Below are positions 25,090-37,243 of a stretch of 64,000 nucleotides of DNA, piece after piece. Numbering within the stretch: the stretch's first letter is position 1; each line of letters starts with the position of its first letter. The DNA is from Apostichopus japonicus (lineage: Eukaryota; Echinodermata; Holothuroidea; Aspidochirotida; Stichopodidae): the NCBI RefSeq assembly GCF_037975245.1, contig NC_092563.1:23776960-23840959 (forward strand), in the 5' to 3' direction. Made by a program: the position numbers and the translations under genes. The notes below the pieces were generated by a model. It worked only from the letters and a program-made list of their open reading frames with translations, ran no database searches and was not told where the DNA came from.

Positions 25090-26073
25090 ATTTACAATGA
25101 AAAATAACTAAACTACTGTAAGTTTTTTGTCTTGACTACCACACATTTTTAAAACCTAGCTTTTCTGCGAGTGAGTTGCTTGATATCTTGTTGAATGCCA
25201 TTTAAGCTGAACAGTCGAGGGTACACGTGATGCTAAATGCGTTTAGTCATGTGACGCGTCTCCTGTCTAAGAAAACTAACCAATGACGGCAACTGTTAAA
25301 CATTGTAGGTTTACGTGCGTTTGTAAACAGATTGGATTAAACGTATCATGTTTTTGACAATGAAACAAAAAGGCTCACGTTATACGCCTACATTTGAATA
25401 TCGTATACACTGACGTAAAACATACGATATTTTTCCATCTCCAAGGGTCCATAAATGTCTGAAAGTGGACCTGAGATTTTTGATTGATATAAGGACACTT
25501 CCATGTCTATCTCAGTCAAGTCACACAGAAACCGATAACTGTTCCTTCTATAATAAATGGTGTATTATTTGTAGTCATTGTTAAACAAGTCCTCAAAATA
25601 AAATAAAACTGTTAGCAAACTGCTTATCCACTTGAGAGCCTGTGTAAGAGAATGCGTAAAAGTAAGTTGGCCTGGCGTTTCGATCCTAGTAGGATCTTCT
25701 TCAAAGGCTAACTGACAAGTAACAGTAACAGAAGGGACAAAAACACGCACAGAATACAGACAGGTTAATGAGCATGGTGAACACAAAGAGATAGATGTAA
25801 GGGGATTAGTATTTCATTAGTGATTATTAAGGGGATTAGTATTAACATTTCAATGTGAGACGTTACTTTTGCACTTTATTTTGCACTACGGACACTGACG
25901 ATAGATGTTAGGGGATTATTAGACAAAGGATGGAGCGAAAAAAGTCCTGCTTACATCCAGATTAAAAGTACAATTTTGTGTGTGCGTGTTTTATTTTTTA
26001 CATTTGGCTCAGTTGAGGCGGTAGCGTTTTTAAGGGCAGGAAGGGAATTAAGTCCACCGTCTTTGGAACACTT

Positions 26074-27423
26074 CAGGGGCGTATCCAGGATTTTCCAATA
26101 GGGGGGGGGGGCGCCAGGCATGAATGATCGCCGTCCTGGGGGGTGGGTCTAAGGGGAGGGGTGTACAATTTTTGCTTTCAAAGAAGGGCTGAAATGCAAA
26201 ATGGTGTCATATGCATGGGCGGCGATCCGTACTTCCGAGTGGGGGGGGGGGGGGATATGACCTTGTTGACTATCTAAGCGTAGCGCCACCATGGGTTAGC
26301 GCGAAGCGTACAAGAAGATTTTGGGATTAACAAACCCTCTAGATGGCCGGAAACGGCACTTCCCGAGGTTTCCAAGCGGCATATACCCAACTTTAAAATA
26401 GGGATGTCATGTCCGAAATATCTCATAATCAGGATCCAAAATACTTTTTTTTTTTAATTTCGGGTGTTATTTTGGGAAAATTGCCCCTGTCAATCTTGTT
26501 TCAGGCGCAACGTTAGAATGTTCGAGAGCTCTGTTATATTATTCGATGAAGAAAATGGCCCCATGCAGGCTATTATAGGCCTATACACATGCAATACACA
26601 ATTACACATAGTTACATTCCTAGGTACCGATTGCTAGGGCATCCAGGTGAAACGTGTATTAAGCATTACCCTGGGTACATGAGATTCTCAGCTGTTCGAG
26701 GGAACATGTACGTGTGTAGGCCTACTATAGGGCCTATATGAATACTATGAGGGTGCATATATGTACTATATCAATACCGTGGGCGCAATAATACATTTTG
26801 TTGTTATAGGGCCAATGAAGCCTACAGTCAACTATTTTTGCTTTATAAAGACGCTTTATTTGAAAAGATCGCACTGCGTTTATGGTAGGCGAGAAATGAA
26901 GCTAAAAAAGAGCCGTACATTAACGAAGATGCATAAATGTAGGCATGAAAATATTCTTATCCCTGGCATTTGGTGGGGGGGGGGGGGATATGGTGCATTA
27001 CATCCCCTCCACCCATTTTCATGGGGGGATATATCCCCCCCTCCACCCAGGATCACCGCCCATGGCCATATGTGATCCATTTTTCGACCTTAATAATAAG
27101 CAACATTTCCAGTAAATATGGACACAAAATGCACAATTTAGTATGGCTGGCATGTCATTTAGTGTTTATAGTGATAATACAAACACAATTACCATCTATG
27201 TTTCTAAAACTATTATGCCGCCGAACTTCGCCAGAACCTTTTTGTGGCAAACAAAAAATAAAGCATACGGGAGGGGGGGGGGGTGGTTGAGCGATCACCG
27301 ACATCTCACATAAAGGTCGTCATCAATTTTTTTTTTTTTTTTGCTAAACTTTTTTTTTTTGGTGACGGCCAATAGGGGGGGCGCGCGCCTGTTGCGCCCC
27401 CCCCCCCCCTTGATACGCCCCTG
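26074..27423. mobile_element. MITE with TIR CAGGGGCGTATC, interrupted by a nested MITE
   Basis: Left end caggggcgtatccaggattt; right end, as reverse complement, caggggcgtatcaagggggg. The bases cactt flank both sides, a possible short target duplication, but no clear 8-bp repeat is seen. A second element is inserted at 26214-27064; without it this one would be about 500 bp. G/C runs of 10-14 sit at both ends. No transposase. Confidence 0.75.
26214..27064. mobile_element. Nested hAT-like MITE
   Basis: Left end catgggcggcgatccgta; right end, as reverse complement, catgggcggtgatcctgg. It is flanked by gtcatatg (26206-26213) and gccatatg (27065-27072), an 8-bp target duplication with one mismatch. 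It is inserted inside the 26074-27423 element, so it is the younger of the two. No transposase. Confidence 0.82.
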
Positions 27424-27648
27424 CACTTTGCCATTTTCCGTCTGTCTGTTCCATGAGGGAAAAGGCTAATTATAGTTGCATTTGGTTTTAGTGTAATTGA
27501 ACAATTTTAAACGAACTGAACTTTATAATTAATACAAAAAGAAGACGATTTGCGTTTGTTTGCGAGTTTGTGAGTCAGACACTGAGTAAACAAGCATTAT
27601 GACACACGGCTAACACTTAACTGAAATGGATAGCAAACACCTGTTGAA

Positions 27649-28009
27649 CAGTGGCGGAGCGTCCATACAGTCAGGGACTCAAATTGACTGCTGGCGCCCT
27701 TTTCAGCTCTTTACCACTTTTTACTTATTCGCGATTATTGACTTTTTCATTGCGCTCCCATCTACCTATTGACATTTGTCACATTTTGTTGGTGTAAAGC
27801 TTGGCGATGGCACCTATTTATTCTTCGTTTATCTGCAAATTAGCCAGGCCCGGAAAGGGTCATTTCCGGCGATCTAGGGAGTATCTTTACTCAAAAAAAT
27901 TATGTACGCTACGCGCCAACCTGTGGTGGCGCTCCGCTTAGATAGTGTCGAAAGCGCCCCTACAGACCATTCTCGCCCCTCCTAACCAATACCCCTAGCT
28001 CCGCCACTG
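27649..28009. mobile_element. hAT-like MITE, TIR CAGTGGCGGAGC
   Basis: cagtggcggagc begins the element and gctccgccactg ends it (12/12 inverted match). Flanks are ctgttgaa (27641-27648) and ctgttgga (28010-28017), 7 of 8 identical. It starts only 226 bp from the end of the previous composite element. No open frame of note. Confidence 0.88.
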
Positions 28010-28484
28010 CTGTTGGAACTATAAACTGCAGTCATAAATTAGGATTAGCTTATATTCAAGAAAGATGTGTGGAAGTAGCAAAGCTGGTAAATAATCATCA
28101 TGATATAAGTAAATCAACAACAAACTAACTAACTGAATATATGAGTGAAGAAATTTTGGGCTAAAAGCGATTCGAACCATTGACAATGTAAACCTGAGGT
28201 GGTGGGGATCGGGGAAATGATTCAGTCGGATTCTCCTTTTTACAATCAGTGTAAACATCGCTTCTTCCTTCGAGTAGAAGAACGAGTGAAAAAAGCAACT
28301 AAAAGACGGTGAAATTTTAATAAGAAAGTGTAATATTATCATTCTTGTTATAATAACATGTGCAGTATATAGATACACACATAATCACTGAAAACAGTAA
28401 ATTGAGCTGAAGACCAAATCACCGTGCAGCTAAACTTGTGTATAGTATATATCATCCTACTTAACATTATTAACTATCGAGTCC

Positions 28485-28771
28485 CATTGTATAAAGGAAC
28501 TTGGCTTGTATAATTACATTCATTACAACTTAATTGGTACAAATTTTAACTTATATTAAACAAACTAACCATTCGACCTTATACCATTGTATAAAGGAAC
28601 TTGGCTTAATTACATTCATTACAACTTAATTGGTACAAATTTTAACTTATATTAAACAAACTAACCATTCGACCTTATACCATTGTATAAAGGAACTTGC
28701 CTTAATTACATTCATTACAACTTAATTGGTACAAATTTTAACTTATATTAAACAAACTAACCATTAGACCT
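28485..28771. repeat. Three-copy tandem repeat, ~98 bp
   Basis: Copies start at 28485, 28585 and 28681, each with cattgtataaaggaacttg, attacattcattacaactta and ttaaacaaactaaccatt. Copies 2 and 3 share a 4-bp deletion relative to copy 1. Near identity implies recent expansion. Confidence 0.92.
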
Positions 28772-29794
28772 GTAATCAGGAAAAGACCTTTCAACACATG
28801 CAAGATGGGCTAATCGACACACCAAAAAATGACACATCCAAAGGGAAATTTATGAAAAATTCGTTTCTTGGGTCACAGCAGGTTCTTCATTAGTGATAGA
28901 ATGATTACTAATTGTTGATATCTTTATTAGTCAACGATTAAAAGTCGAATTGAGGGACATCTTTTTCTTTTTATAAACTTTTTTATTGACAGAGCGGTAA
29001 CGACTCAGAGATTTCAAATTTGCTGGTTTTATGAGATTTCACCTACGCAAGCAAATAGGCAAAATTTGGCTGTCCTCTTTATATTTTTTCTAGGGCTGGA
29101 AGGGTTACGGTTAAGGTTTTCTCCCAGAACAATGCCATCATTATTTTGTAGTTTCATGATGGGTTCGATTCCTCATGTGAACATTTTTCAAATGACACTT
29201 GTTTTCCAACTATCGATGTTAGAAGGCTTTTATCTGTTTTCTATTTGTTTCATTTTTTTCTGGGCTTTTTATTGGCTCTATTTTTTAAATATCAAACACT
29301 CTTTTTTAAATGTGTTGTGTGAAATTCCTCAACCATATATATGTAGATAGCTATAAAGAAAAAAAAAGGTTGATGTCTAGTTCAGGTCTGTTAAGAAATA
29401 ATTTTTTTTCTCTCTTAACGTCCATTTCATTGTAAACTTATTGTCTCTTCATTCATCACATGATTAGGTGTGATATTACTGTATCCCCTAACGATTGTGA
29501 TAATAATAAGATAAAGAATGATTTTTTTTATCCTGTCTTGTACACAAGTTCTCTGTTCAGCCCTCTCTTCTGGTACTCTGTTAGTAGCAATAACGTGTCT
29601 ATAACCCATCAATGTGCCATTTCTTGGTTGCTGCGACAAACACTACTGATACACAGTGACTTAATATACTGTAGGTAGAATTTCAGGATGGATATGTTAT
29701 AGTTCAAGAAAAAGGAAAAATGGATTGCTAGTAATGTTTTCTCTAGCAATGGAGGTTTAAAGATATTAACCTTCAAAATATGTTAAAACTTTAA

Positions 29795-29995
29795 ATGCTC
29801 CTTCAAGGCTTTAGAGATTATTACGTTGACCCCGTCAATGAAGGCCTGGCCTAATTGTTAATCCATTGTTCTTTTAATTCTAATAACTCAACTAAAACAT
29901 CCCCTGTTAACTTTCATATAAAACAAGAGGTCATCAAACACCATCTGTCCTTGACAAATTTTTAATTTATTGTAAATATGTCTTTTTATGCCATA
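29795..29995 (+). repeat. AT-rich interspersed repeat, copy 2
   Basis: Shares ordered blocks with 17370-17560 (aatgctccttcaagg, attgttaatccattg, taataactcaac, ttattgtaaatatg). Borders are not resolved. Confidence 0.5.
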
Positions 29996-30081
29996 AAACG
30001 TGTTGTTTGTGTAAGATAAATAACATAATGAGTCATATCAAAATATCCGTTCCATTAAATAACCACCATTTCACTAGAAGG

Positions 30082-30429
30082 CAGGGACGTAGCCGGGGGG
30101 GGGGGAGCAATGGGAGCGACCACTCCCCCCATCCCCCTTTGAGTACCCCAAAAAATCAAATTAACTAAAAGCAGCAAATGTCATTAAAGCCCTCTATTCA
30201 GGTTGAAGGAAGCTAAGCCACCCTTTTCAATCTTTCCCTGAAAGTTTGTCTGCTACCTAATACAATACTGTTTATTTCCTGCAACGTGGGAGGCATTTTG
30301 GGCAAAAAGTTTCTTTGTACATCATGGCACTCTGTTAAGTGTAATAAAACTCCCTTTGTGAGAAATGCCCCTTTCAAAATTCTGCTCACCACCCCCCCCC
30401 CCCCCTTCAAAGTTCTGGCTATGTCCCTG
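30082..30429. mobile_element. hAT-like MITE with perfect 8-bp TSD
   Basis: Left end cagggacgtagccggggg; right end, as reverse complement, cagggacatagccagaac. It is flanked by ctagaagg on both sides (30074-30081 and 30430-30437), identical. G and C homopolymers of 10-14 lie near the ends. No transposase. Confidence 0.9.
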
Positions 30430-31284
30430 CTAGAAGGAAATTGCATAAAATCAACCAATAAAATTACCAGGGAAAACAGTTATAATTTCACAAATGTCAA
30501 GCTGTTGTTAATAATGCCATGAGCTAATATCAGCATACTTAAAAAAAAAAAAAATATCAGCTGAATTTCATCACAAATTTTTTACTCTAAATATATCCAA
30601 AGTACAAGTAAAACTTAAGAATATATGATAATTGAGTCCAAGACAGAGCTATACAGCTGAGGAATCATAATCAAAATAATTTGTTGTAGCTGTATGTAGT
30701 AATAGCCTTTTGTTTTGTTAATAAATGCAGCAATTTGTTAATACAGTTGCTGCTATGGTTACAAGCATAAGTGCAGAAAGTATCTAATTAAGACCGATGG
30801 GATGTAAAACTTGACCTGAACTGAATACATAATCATTAATATCGCGCTCACTTCAGAGTACAATGGCACGTATGCACACTGACAGTAATGCATTTATTAA
30901 TAAAAAACACATTTATGTTAGCTGCTCTGTCACAACAGTATAGAACCAAGTAAATAATGAATGAACATATGTACATACTCTTATGGAAATGAAATATCAT
31001 TGTTTTACAAATTTATCAATCATTTTGGCCTTCCATGGTCCCGCAGGACGCTCTTGTTACGTTAGTCACGAATTGGTAAGGTGATGTGCCAAGCCAAATT
31101 GTTTATAGAACACCATCAAGTTCACCTACTTTTTCATCATATTAGATCTTTGCTCATTTACATTCTTAACAGTCCAATTTAAAGAACCTAATTTTTCCCA
31201 AAAAAATCTCAGATCACTGAATATCAGCTGACACCACGGACAAAACAAATTCATTCGAGATATCAAATATAAAATTTGCTCATT

Positions 31285-31358
31285 CTTGGTAGAGATTCAT
31301 CACTTCTCTTAATCACTACCATTGGTAGTGATTTAGAGAAGTGATCAATCTCTTCCAA
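31285..31358. repeat. 74-bp near-perfect palindrome
   Basis: Arms of 37 bp (31285-31321 and 31322-31358) meet with no loop and differ at about three positions. The arm starts cttggtagagatt and ends aatcactacca. It does not resemble the neighbouring MITE ends. It may be an inverted duplication or a small foldback element. Confidence 0.88.
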
Positions 31359-31499
31359 GAAGTGATTTCTTTTTACCATATTCCTGGTACTGATGCTCAC
31401 CTTAATCGCAAAAGGGATAACAGCACCGAAACACAGGCATTCTAGAGAAATGCGGTCCAAGCTAATGTGACTCTTATTTTGTGTTTTGACTCTTCCAAG

Positions 31500-32400
31500 T
31501 CCCATTGCTTCACTATGATATCTGATAAGATGTGGTATGCCTGGTTGGTATACTATCTAATCTGTATACACAGCTGTGATACATGATGTGACATACTTTA
31601 CATGGTTTACATAACTGAATGAACCGTGGTTTCGTTTATATCAAAGTGAATTAATCATGCTATCCCATGTCAATCTTTCCTGACATTTTCCTCTCCTTTG
31701 GTGGTATTTTTTATCCTCCTCTGCCATCGACTTCACCGTCATGGTTATATATCACATTTCCTTAAAAAGCTTGTCTGGAAAAAAACATATCGAACGATAC
31801 CACGGTTTGTTTGGTTTATATTTCTAGACCATGGTTACAGTACCACTGGTATTTATTATTTACTTTTACACTAACGCCAATCATTCTTCCCTATGTCAAC
31901 CTTTAATGGCCTCCCCTTTGGTGTAATTTTTGTCCTATCCTCCTCTGCCTTCACCTTCATGGTTAAATATATACAATGGTTCCATAGCCTGTCTGGAAAA
32001 TACAGCTGACTGAAACACGGTTTGTTTGATTCATGATTTTGGAAAACCATGGTTCCAATAACATTTGTCCTTCCTTCCCTCTGGAAATCGTTTCTTCATT
32101 CTCACATGCCACAAATTGCTTCATACTATCTGACTATCTGATGTGATACGCTTTTTGCCTTGTTTATATATCTGACAATACCACGGTTTGTTCGATTTAT
32201 ATTTCTGGACCATGGTTCGAAGACCAACTGGTCCTTTTCCTTCTCTCTGGTATTCTTTTCTTCATGCTCAAATGCCATATTGCTTTCATGATGATATCCA
32301 ATGTGATGTGTTCTTTGTCTCATTTAATATATTTCTCACAGAACCACGGTTCTCGTGTCATCCTTTTATTGCTTGGCGGCTTCTCTCAAATATCCTTATG
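31500..32400. repeat. Degenerate ~190-bp tandem repeat downstream of RAB5IF
   Basis: A module containing ccacggtttgttygrttta, then accatggtt, then ccttccctctgg/cctttggtgt and ttcacc/cttcat blocks recurs near 31625, 31800, 32010, 32180 and 32342, each copy heavily drifted. The last copies overlap the probable RAB5IF 3' UTR. Confidence 0.65.
32365..32370 (-). terminator. RAB5IF: Candidate poly(A) signal of RAB5IF
   Basis: AATAAA on the minus strand about 90 bases past the RAB5IF stop codon at 32461. Confidence 0.45.
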
Positions 32401-32460
32401 TCCGTTCGAGGTTACAGTCAGTGTTTGTTTTGCTTCGAGTCTGTTCACAGCTTCTTTACG

Positions 32461-35393
32461 TCAATCAAAGTAGAGTGCAGAGTATATGATAATCCAAACC
32501 ACCTGGTAAAATGAAACAGAATCACACCTTGACTTCGCATATAGAACAAACTTTAAACCATGGATCAAAAGTTATCAGTTATTACCCTTCACCTAATAGT
32601 CAAGAGTGTTTATATAAGTCTCTCTCTCTCCCTCTTCTAAGAAATTGTACAAATCAGTTATAGCTTTTAAATTCTAGTTTCTTGGGGTATTGGTAATCAT
32701 CTTATCTGGAAACAACTTCTATCATCTATAAAAAAAAAATGCTATGCAATAGAAGCTACACAAATGAAAACAAGAGAGTACTAGCACTTTCTGAAGTTTT
32801 TGTACATTGATTCAAAGTACTTCAGTATTTCACCAAACAAACAAAAATCGTAAATTTCAAACGTGCTACATAAAAAATGAAACACTAAAATTATTCCCTG
32901 CCTTGAAAATAAATTCTTGAAATGACCATAGCATCGTTGGTCCTTGGTGCTAATGGAAACAACCCCCCCCCCCCCCTCAACCAAGCAGCCAGAAATGATT
33001 TACTGTATATAGAGCCTTGACTTCTGTAAGGTAGTAAGTGCACCCCAAACAGTAGCACTGGCAGTGCACATTTTGGAGGATTTATTCTGATTGTTCCCAT
33101 GGACAGTTCAGTTCAGTTAATATATTTCGCATATACATAGACATACAAAAACAGTGCAGTAATGGTATATACAGGATACTAGAAAAAACATAAAATGTTT
33201 ATCAAAGCTAGTAACCCTAAAGAAAAAGAAAGAAACTAACAGAACAAAGTAAGAAAGAAAAACAAAATGTACAAAACAAAATTGACAATAATATCAATCA
33301 CAGTACTTGGAAGTTAGATAACTCTTTAGTTGATACTTAAATGAAGAACATGATTTCGAATGTCTAATACCAGACAACCAGGGCTTATGGTATGGTTGTC
33401 CAAACAGCAAATTCTGATGCAATTTTGGTGAACTAGAGTAACAGATGGTGCATTCATTTCTACAAATCTTAATGGTCAGTATGGGTGTCAACAAATTTCC
33501 ACAAGTCAATGAAGGATGTAGCATTAATGTTATGAATATCCCCAAAGAAGAACTAAAAAGAAAACTTCTCAATACTTTATCTTCATCTTTTAACTGACAC
33601 GACACATTCCTTAATCTAACGCAAAAGGAGAGTTTAAAATACGACACTCACCATAAATAACGCAAACGAAGACATGAAACCTTCTTTGGTTAACTCCCAA
33701 AGTCCACCGAAATCTTCTTCGTCAACTTGTTGGAATGATGTGAAATATATGTAAAGAACACCAGCATTGATTGCACAAAATCTGCCAAAAAAAATAGTAA
33801 ATACGACAAATTCAAAAATAATTCGAAATACAATAGGGGTAAATGAATGAGAAAGTAAGAATAAGAATAATGTCCATAGAATTGCAGAAATTTGAAATAA
33901 GAGAAATTTTTCATAAGAATCTACTTCATATTGGCAGAAAACTTAGTTACTCTCAGGGACATCAATGTCAAGTTGGGCCCAGGGACAATTATGTCACAGA
34001 AACCCCTTTCTGAAGTCATCCTTACTTCTCAAGTATATTATGAAAATGAAAACAATAGTAAATTATACTTCACCCCATTATCCTCAGGCCCTAAGTTTCC
34101 CCAGGCCAGCAACTGCAGCACCGCTGACCCCCCCCCCCCCCTTCTCTTGTCAGATCTGGAGACTCCAGATAGAGAAGTGGGATATTGTTGTGAGAGTCTA
34201 CCGTAATTGAAAATCAAACCAAGAACCATTGTCTGTTTGTCTCTCTGTCTCTCTATCTGTTCATTCCACTGATATACTTACAAGGCTAGTCCAATGAACC
34301 CCTTCAGGGGCACGATTCCCCAGACTATTCCCAGCAAGATCCCTATAACCTGACGAGTCCAGTAAATCACATCCAAGAACTCGTCCTAAAATAGAGAGAG
34401 ATACGAAGCGTGAATCACTATATTTGCTAAATCATTCAATGATGTTAATTTATACAATACAGGAAACCATTCTATCTTAGCCAAAGATGGAGCTTCTTGA
34501 TTAATTTCCCCAAAGTTTGGGGCTCTAGAAACACTTTTGTATGGCCTGATAATAATCACCATCGCAACACACCTATATACTGTACACATCAGCAATGTGC
34601 AGGGTAGTCTGGAAGGGTGTGTGTGGGGGATTTGGCTTGCGTGTGACAGTTCTAAGAACCCCCGTACATTGGAGATGGCTAGAAAAATCATTTTCAAATT
34701 TTGATTATTTAAAATTAGATAATTTAGCAAAATTAGGAAACAATCCTGATGACTTTTAACCAGTTGAAAAACACTTTCGTGGAAACTTTTCATCAATGTA
34801 CCTCTCATGATGAGATTGCTGTTTGTACAACACTTTCAATTTTCATACAAAGCTTGTGGTATCGTAATAATCAGTTTCACAGGGGTACTCAAAATGGTTC
34901 GAAATGCCAGACTTGAAGTACTCGAGTACTGAATTACAATTCTTGCTGTACTTGTACTCATAGGTTTTGTACTGAAGCTTCTTTGTCAACAAAAGTAAAT
35001 ATCGTGTACTGTACATGTACAACTCATGCCCTGTACTCGCAATCATACAAGTACTCCAGACCTTGTTGTACTCGAACACTTTATGTACAAATCTGGTTAA
35101 TACAGTGCATCCTACATGACATAGAGCCCAATATCCTGCTTAACTTTAATAACAAAGTTCTGTCAATTTTTTATCTTGATCTATGCTTTAATAGTTCTCA
35201 TTGAACTTGTACTCAACTTTCTGACTTCTAGCTCCAACTTTTGGATAAGAATGAAAATCTTGGTGTAACAGGCAATTACCTTTTCAGGCCATGATGATTT
35301 CGCTGTGAGAACTCTTTTCCAAATGCTTGGTGTTAGACTGCCCTCCCTTTCTTCTTCCTTGTTACTTCTGTTTGTTGTTCGTTTCGAAGCCAT
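32461..35393 (-). CDS. RAB5IF: RAB5IF / C20orf24 (OPTI), ER multipass protein
   Basis: Small membrane protein first named Rab5-interacting factor; in mammals it is also OPTI, partner of TMCO1 in the GEL module of the ER multipass translocon. Four coding exons: 35280-35393, 34282-34385, 33652-33781, 32461-32502. Phases 0, 2 and 0 agree, giving 129 residues, close to the human length. Exon 1 encodes the basic N-terminus with SIWKRVLTAKSSWPEK. Exons 2-3 encode the conserved core DEFLDVIYW, GIVWGIVPLKGFIGLALFC, NAGVLYIYF and DEEDFGGLWELTKEGFMSSF. The 42-bp last exon encodes VVWIIIYSALYFD and stop, matching the human VIWIIFYTAIHYD end. Three hydrophobic segments (about 50-65, 70-88, 108-124) are visible. 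An acceptor (catgctag) directly before GATGG implies a non-coding first exon upstream. Intron 3 contains a LINE fragment. Confidence 0.95.
33103..33640 (-). mobile_element. LINE 3'-end fragment (CR1/L2-like)
   Basis: On the minus strand an open segment ends IRHSKSCSSFKYQLKSYL then TSKYCD and stop. This resembles the C-terminal IRxSxSxxxFKxxLKxYL tail common to CR1/L2-type reverse transcriptases. It is followed by a T-rich ~180-base 3' UTR ending in the short tandem gaactgaactg (plus strand cagttcagttc at 33104), typical of these elements. No reverse-transcriptase core motif is present. The piece lies in RAB5IF intron 3. The terminal repeat is the stronger evidence; the protein similarity is modest. 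Confidence 0.5.
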
Positions 35394-35399
35394 CCTAGC

Positions 35400-36975
35400 A
35401 TGAAAAATTTGAAAACAAAGAAGTGTAATCGGAAAATGTTCAATGCTGTTCAATGGTTGGCACCATTCAGCTTGTCTCTTTCGCTGGCAAAAATAGAATA
35501 GTACCTTCTGCTTGTCAAATCAATCACCATTTGTTAGAATAGATGGATAATCCAGTATTTATCCATCTGGAGCTGTAATCCACTCATATGTGGCCACTGC
35601 AAGTTACAGTAAGCTAACTCACTACATGTTCTCAATATACCAACACCTTAATTCTGCACTGGAAAAATATCAACGACCCTCCTTAAAAAGATCCATGCAA
35701 ACATGAAAGAAGCCCCAAAGTGAGAAATGTACGTGCCACAAAGATACAAAATATACTCGACTAAAATGTTTACACAAAATCATGGAATTATACCTCCATT
35801 AGATGGCAGTATCGAATGCTTCTGGAGGTACAGAAGACACACTATGTATCCTAACTTTGAGTAAAAACCATATTGAGCAATATATAACTTTATTGACAGT
35901 TCCTTTAGACTACTTTATGTTGCTGTGATGTGCAAAAGTGCTGTCACATTTTGCCAATTTTTTAATGCAAGTTTAAAGGAAAAAGCCTTAATGAAAATGG
36001 TCAAAATTGCTATTTAACAGAATGTGCAAAAAATTGCTCTAGATTTTCCATTGGAGGTGGACTGTTAAGTGTAGTTACAACTACTAGCCTCTGATCAGTT
36101 CCACTTTAAAATGGAGTCCAGGCTAGGCTGTTCATTCGTTTACATGTGATATTCATAGTTTTTATGTGATATTGATAGTTTTTAGAACTGACAATTGCTT
36201 TAGGCTTTAATCATCTGTAGGCAGTTTAACAGTTCAAATCTTCTTAAAATAACTGCGACCTTAAGTTATAGGGTCAGCCGTGGGGGTCTTAAACTGCAAA
36301 ATGGTTTTGGTCCAACTTACCATTTCTGTTCAATAAATAAAATTAGTGCTGATAAAATGCAGTTATACGATGATGCCATCTTGCATTGTGTTTTCTTTTT
36401 AGCATAATAGATTGCATATCACTGGCTTGGCTACCTCTAAAGCATCCATAATATTCATTTGTATTCACACCCTGTTTTCAATGAGATATATATTGGACCA
36501 CTTGCTTCATTTAATTTACCTAGTCAACTTCATGTGTCTGCTAAAATAATGGTGCTATGTTTGGGGTTTTAAATCAGTATTTAGAGTTTTGTACTACAGT
36601 ATTTTTTGGGGTTGGATCTGTTTGCACTTCACTAAAATCTCATATGAAGAATTAGTGCAGATTTACTGTAAGTGCTGCATGACCTTCAATTAACAGAACA
36701 AGTGGAAAGGGAGGTAGGCCTAGTATGAGTGCATTTCTGTCACTGCAAAGAACCACCTTAACATTGAATCTTTCTAAATTCTAGCTAAGTAAGTATTACT
36801 TAGCACAAAAATGAGGTGTCACCGTGTCAGGCTGTCAGCAATCAAATTATATCCATCATACTACTCATGTGCGTATCTGCCATTGGTGAAATTAAATAAA
36901 TGGACAGTTGATCAAAATTTACCACCAGATATATTATTATAAAATATATACCACATAAAAGCATCATTAATTAAT
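35400..36975. other. RAB5IF upstream region, no gene seen
   Basis: AT-rich sequence without supportable exons. It contains a 20-bp tandem doublet (atgtgatattcatagttttt-type) at about 36146-36185. It probably includes the first intron of RAB5IF. Confidence 0.5.
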
Positions 36976-36980
36976 ACAAA

Positions 36981-37243
36981 GTGGCTATTCTTACGACTAT
37001 TCGTAAGAATAATTTCCGAATACGCATGCGCAGTTGCTATTTTTATGACAGGCGTACTATTTTTACAACCAGGAGTAACAATAATTTATCGGTTAGGGTC
37101 AGTGGGGTTTAGGGTTAAAGTCAGGGTTAGGGTTACCCCTACTACATGTGCAGTTGCTTTATTTACTTTACTGCGCTTGAATTCGCCTTTGTCGTAAGAA
37201 TAGTTTATAATTAATTGTTACGACTAGTCGTAAGAATAGCCAC
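36981..37243. mobile_element. 263-bp inverted-repeat element carrying TTAGGG-like motifs
   Basis: Ends are long inverted repeats: gtggctattcttacgactat at the left, and gtggctattcttacgactag as the reverse complement of the right end, extending about 30 bp. The core at 37090-37135 contains ggttaggg, gtttagggtta and cagggttagggttacccc. Similar attaata-type AT sequence lies on both sides, so the target duplication is ambiguous. It is a MITE by structure; superfamily not assigned. Confidence 0.8.

Larger units (their letters stand above)
21194..32360. other. 11-kb intergenic region dominated by mobile elements
   Basis: No exon with acceptable borders and a recognisable family was found between the lectin 5' end and the RAB5IF 3' end. 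Contents are listed separately: dispersed repeat (21820), tRNA-type SINE (24985), nested MITEs (26074-27423), MITE (27649), 3-copy tandem repeat (28485), MITE (30082), palindrome (31285) and degenerate tandem repeat (31500-32400). The stretches 22000-24900 and 28800-29700 are AT-rich and featureless to me. Confidence 0.6.

Noticed and set aside
34386-34808. 140-residue minus-strand frame
   Set aside because: It ends exactly at the RAB5IF exon 2 acceptor and lies wholly in intron 1; no conserved sequence.
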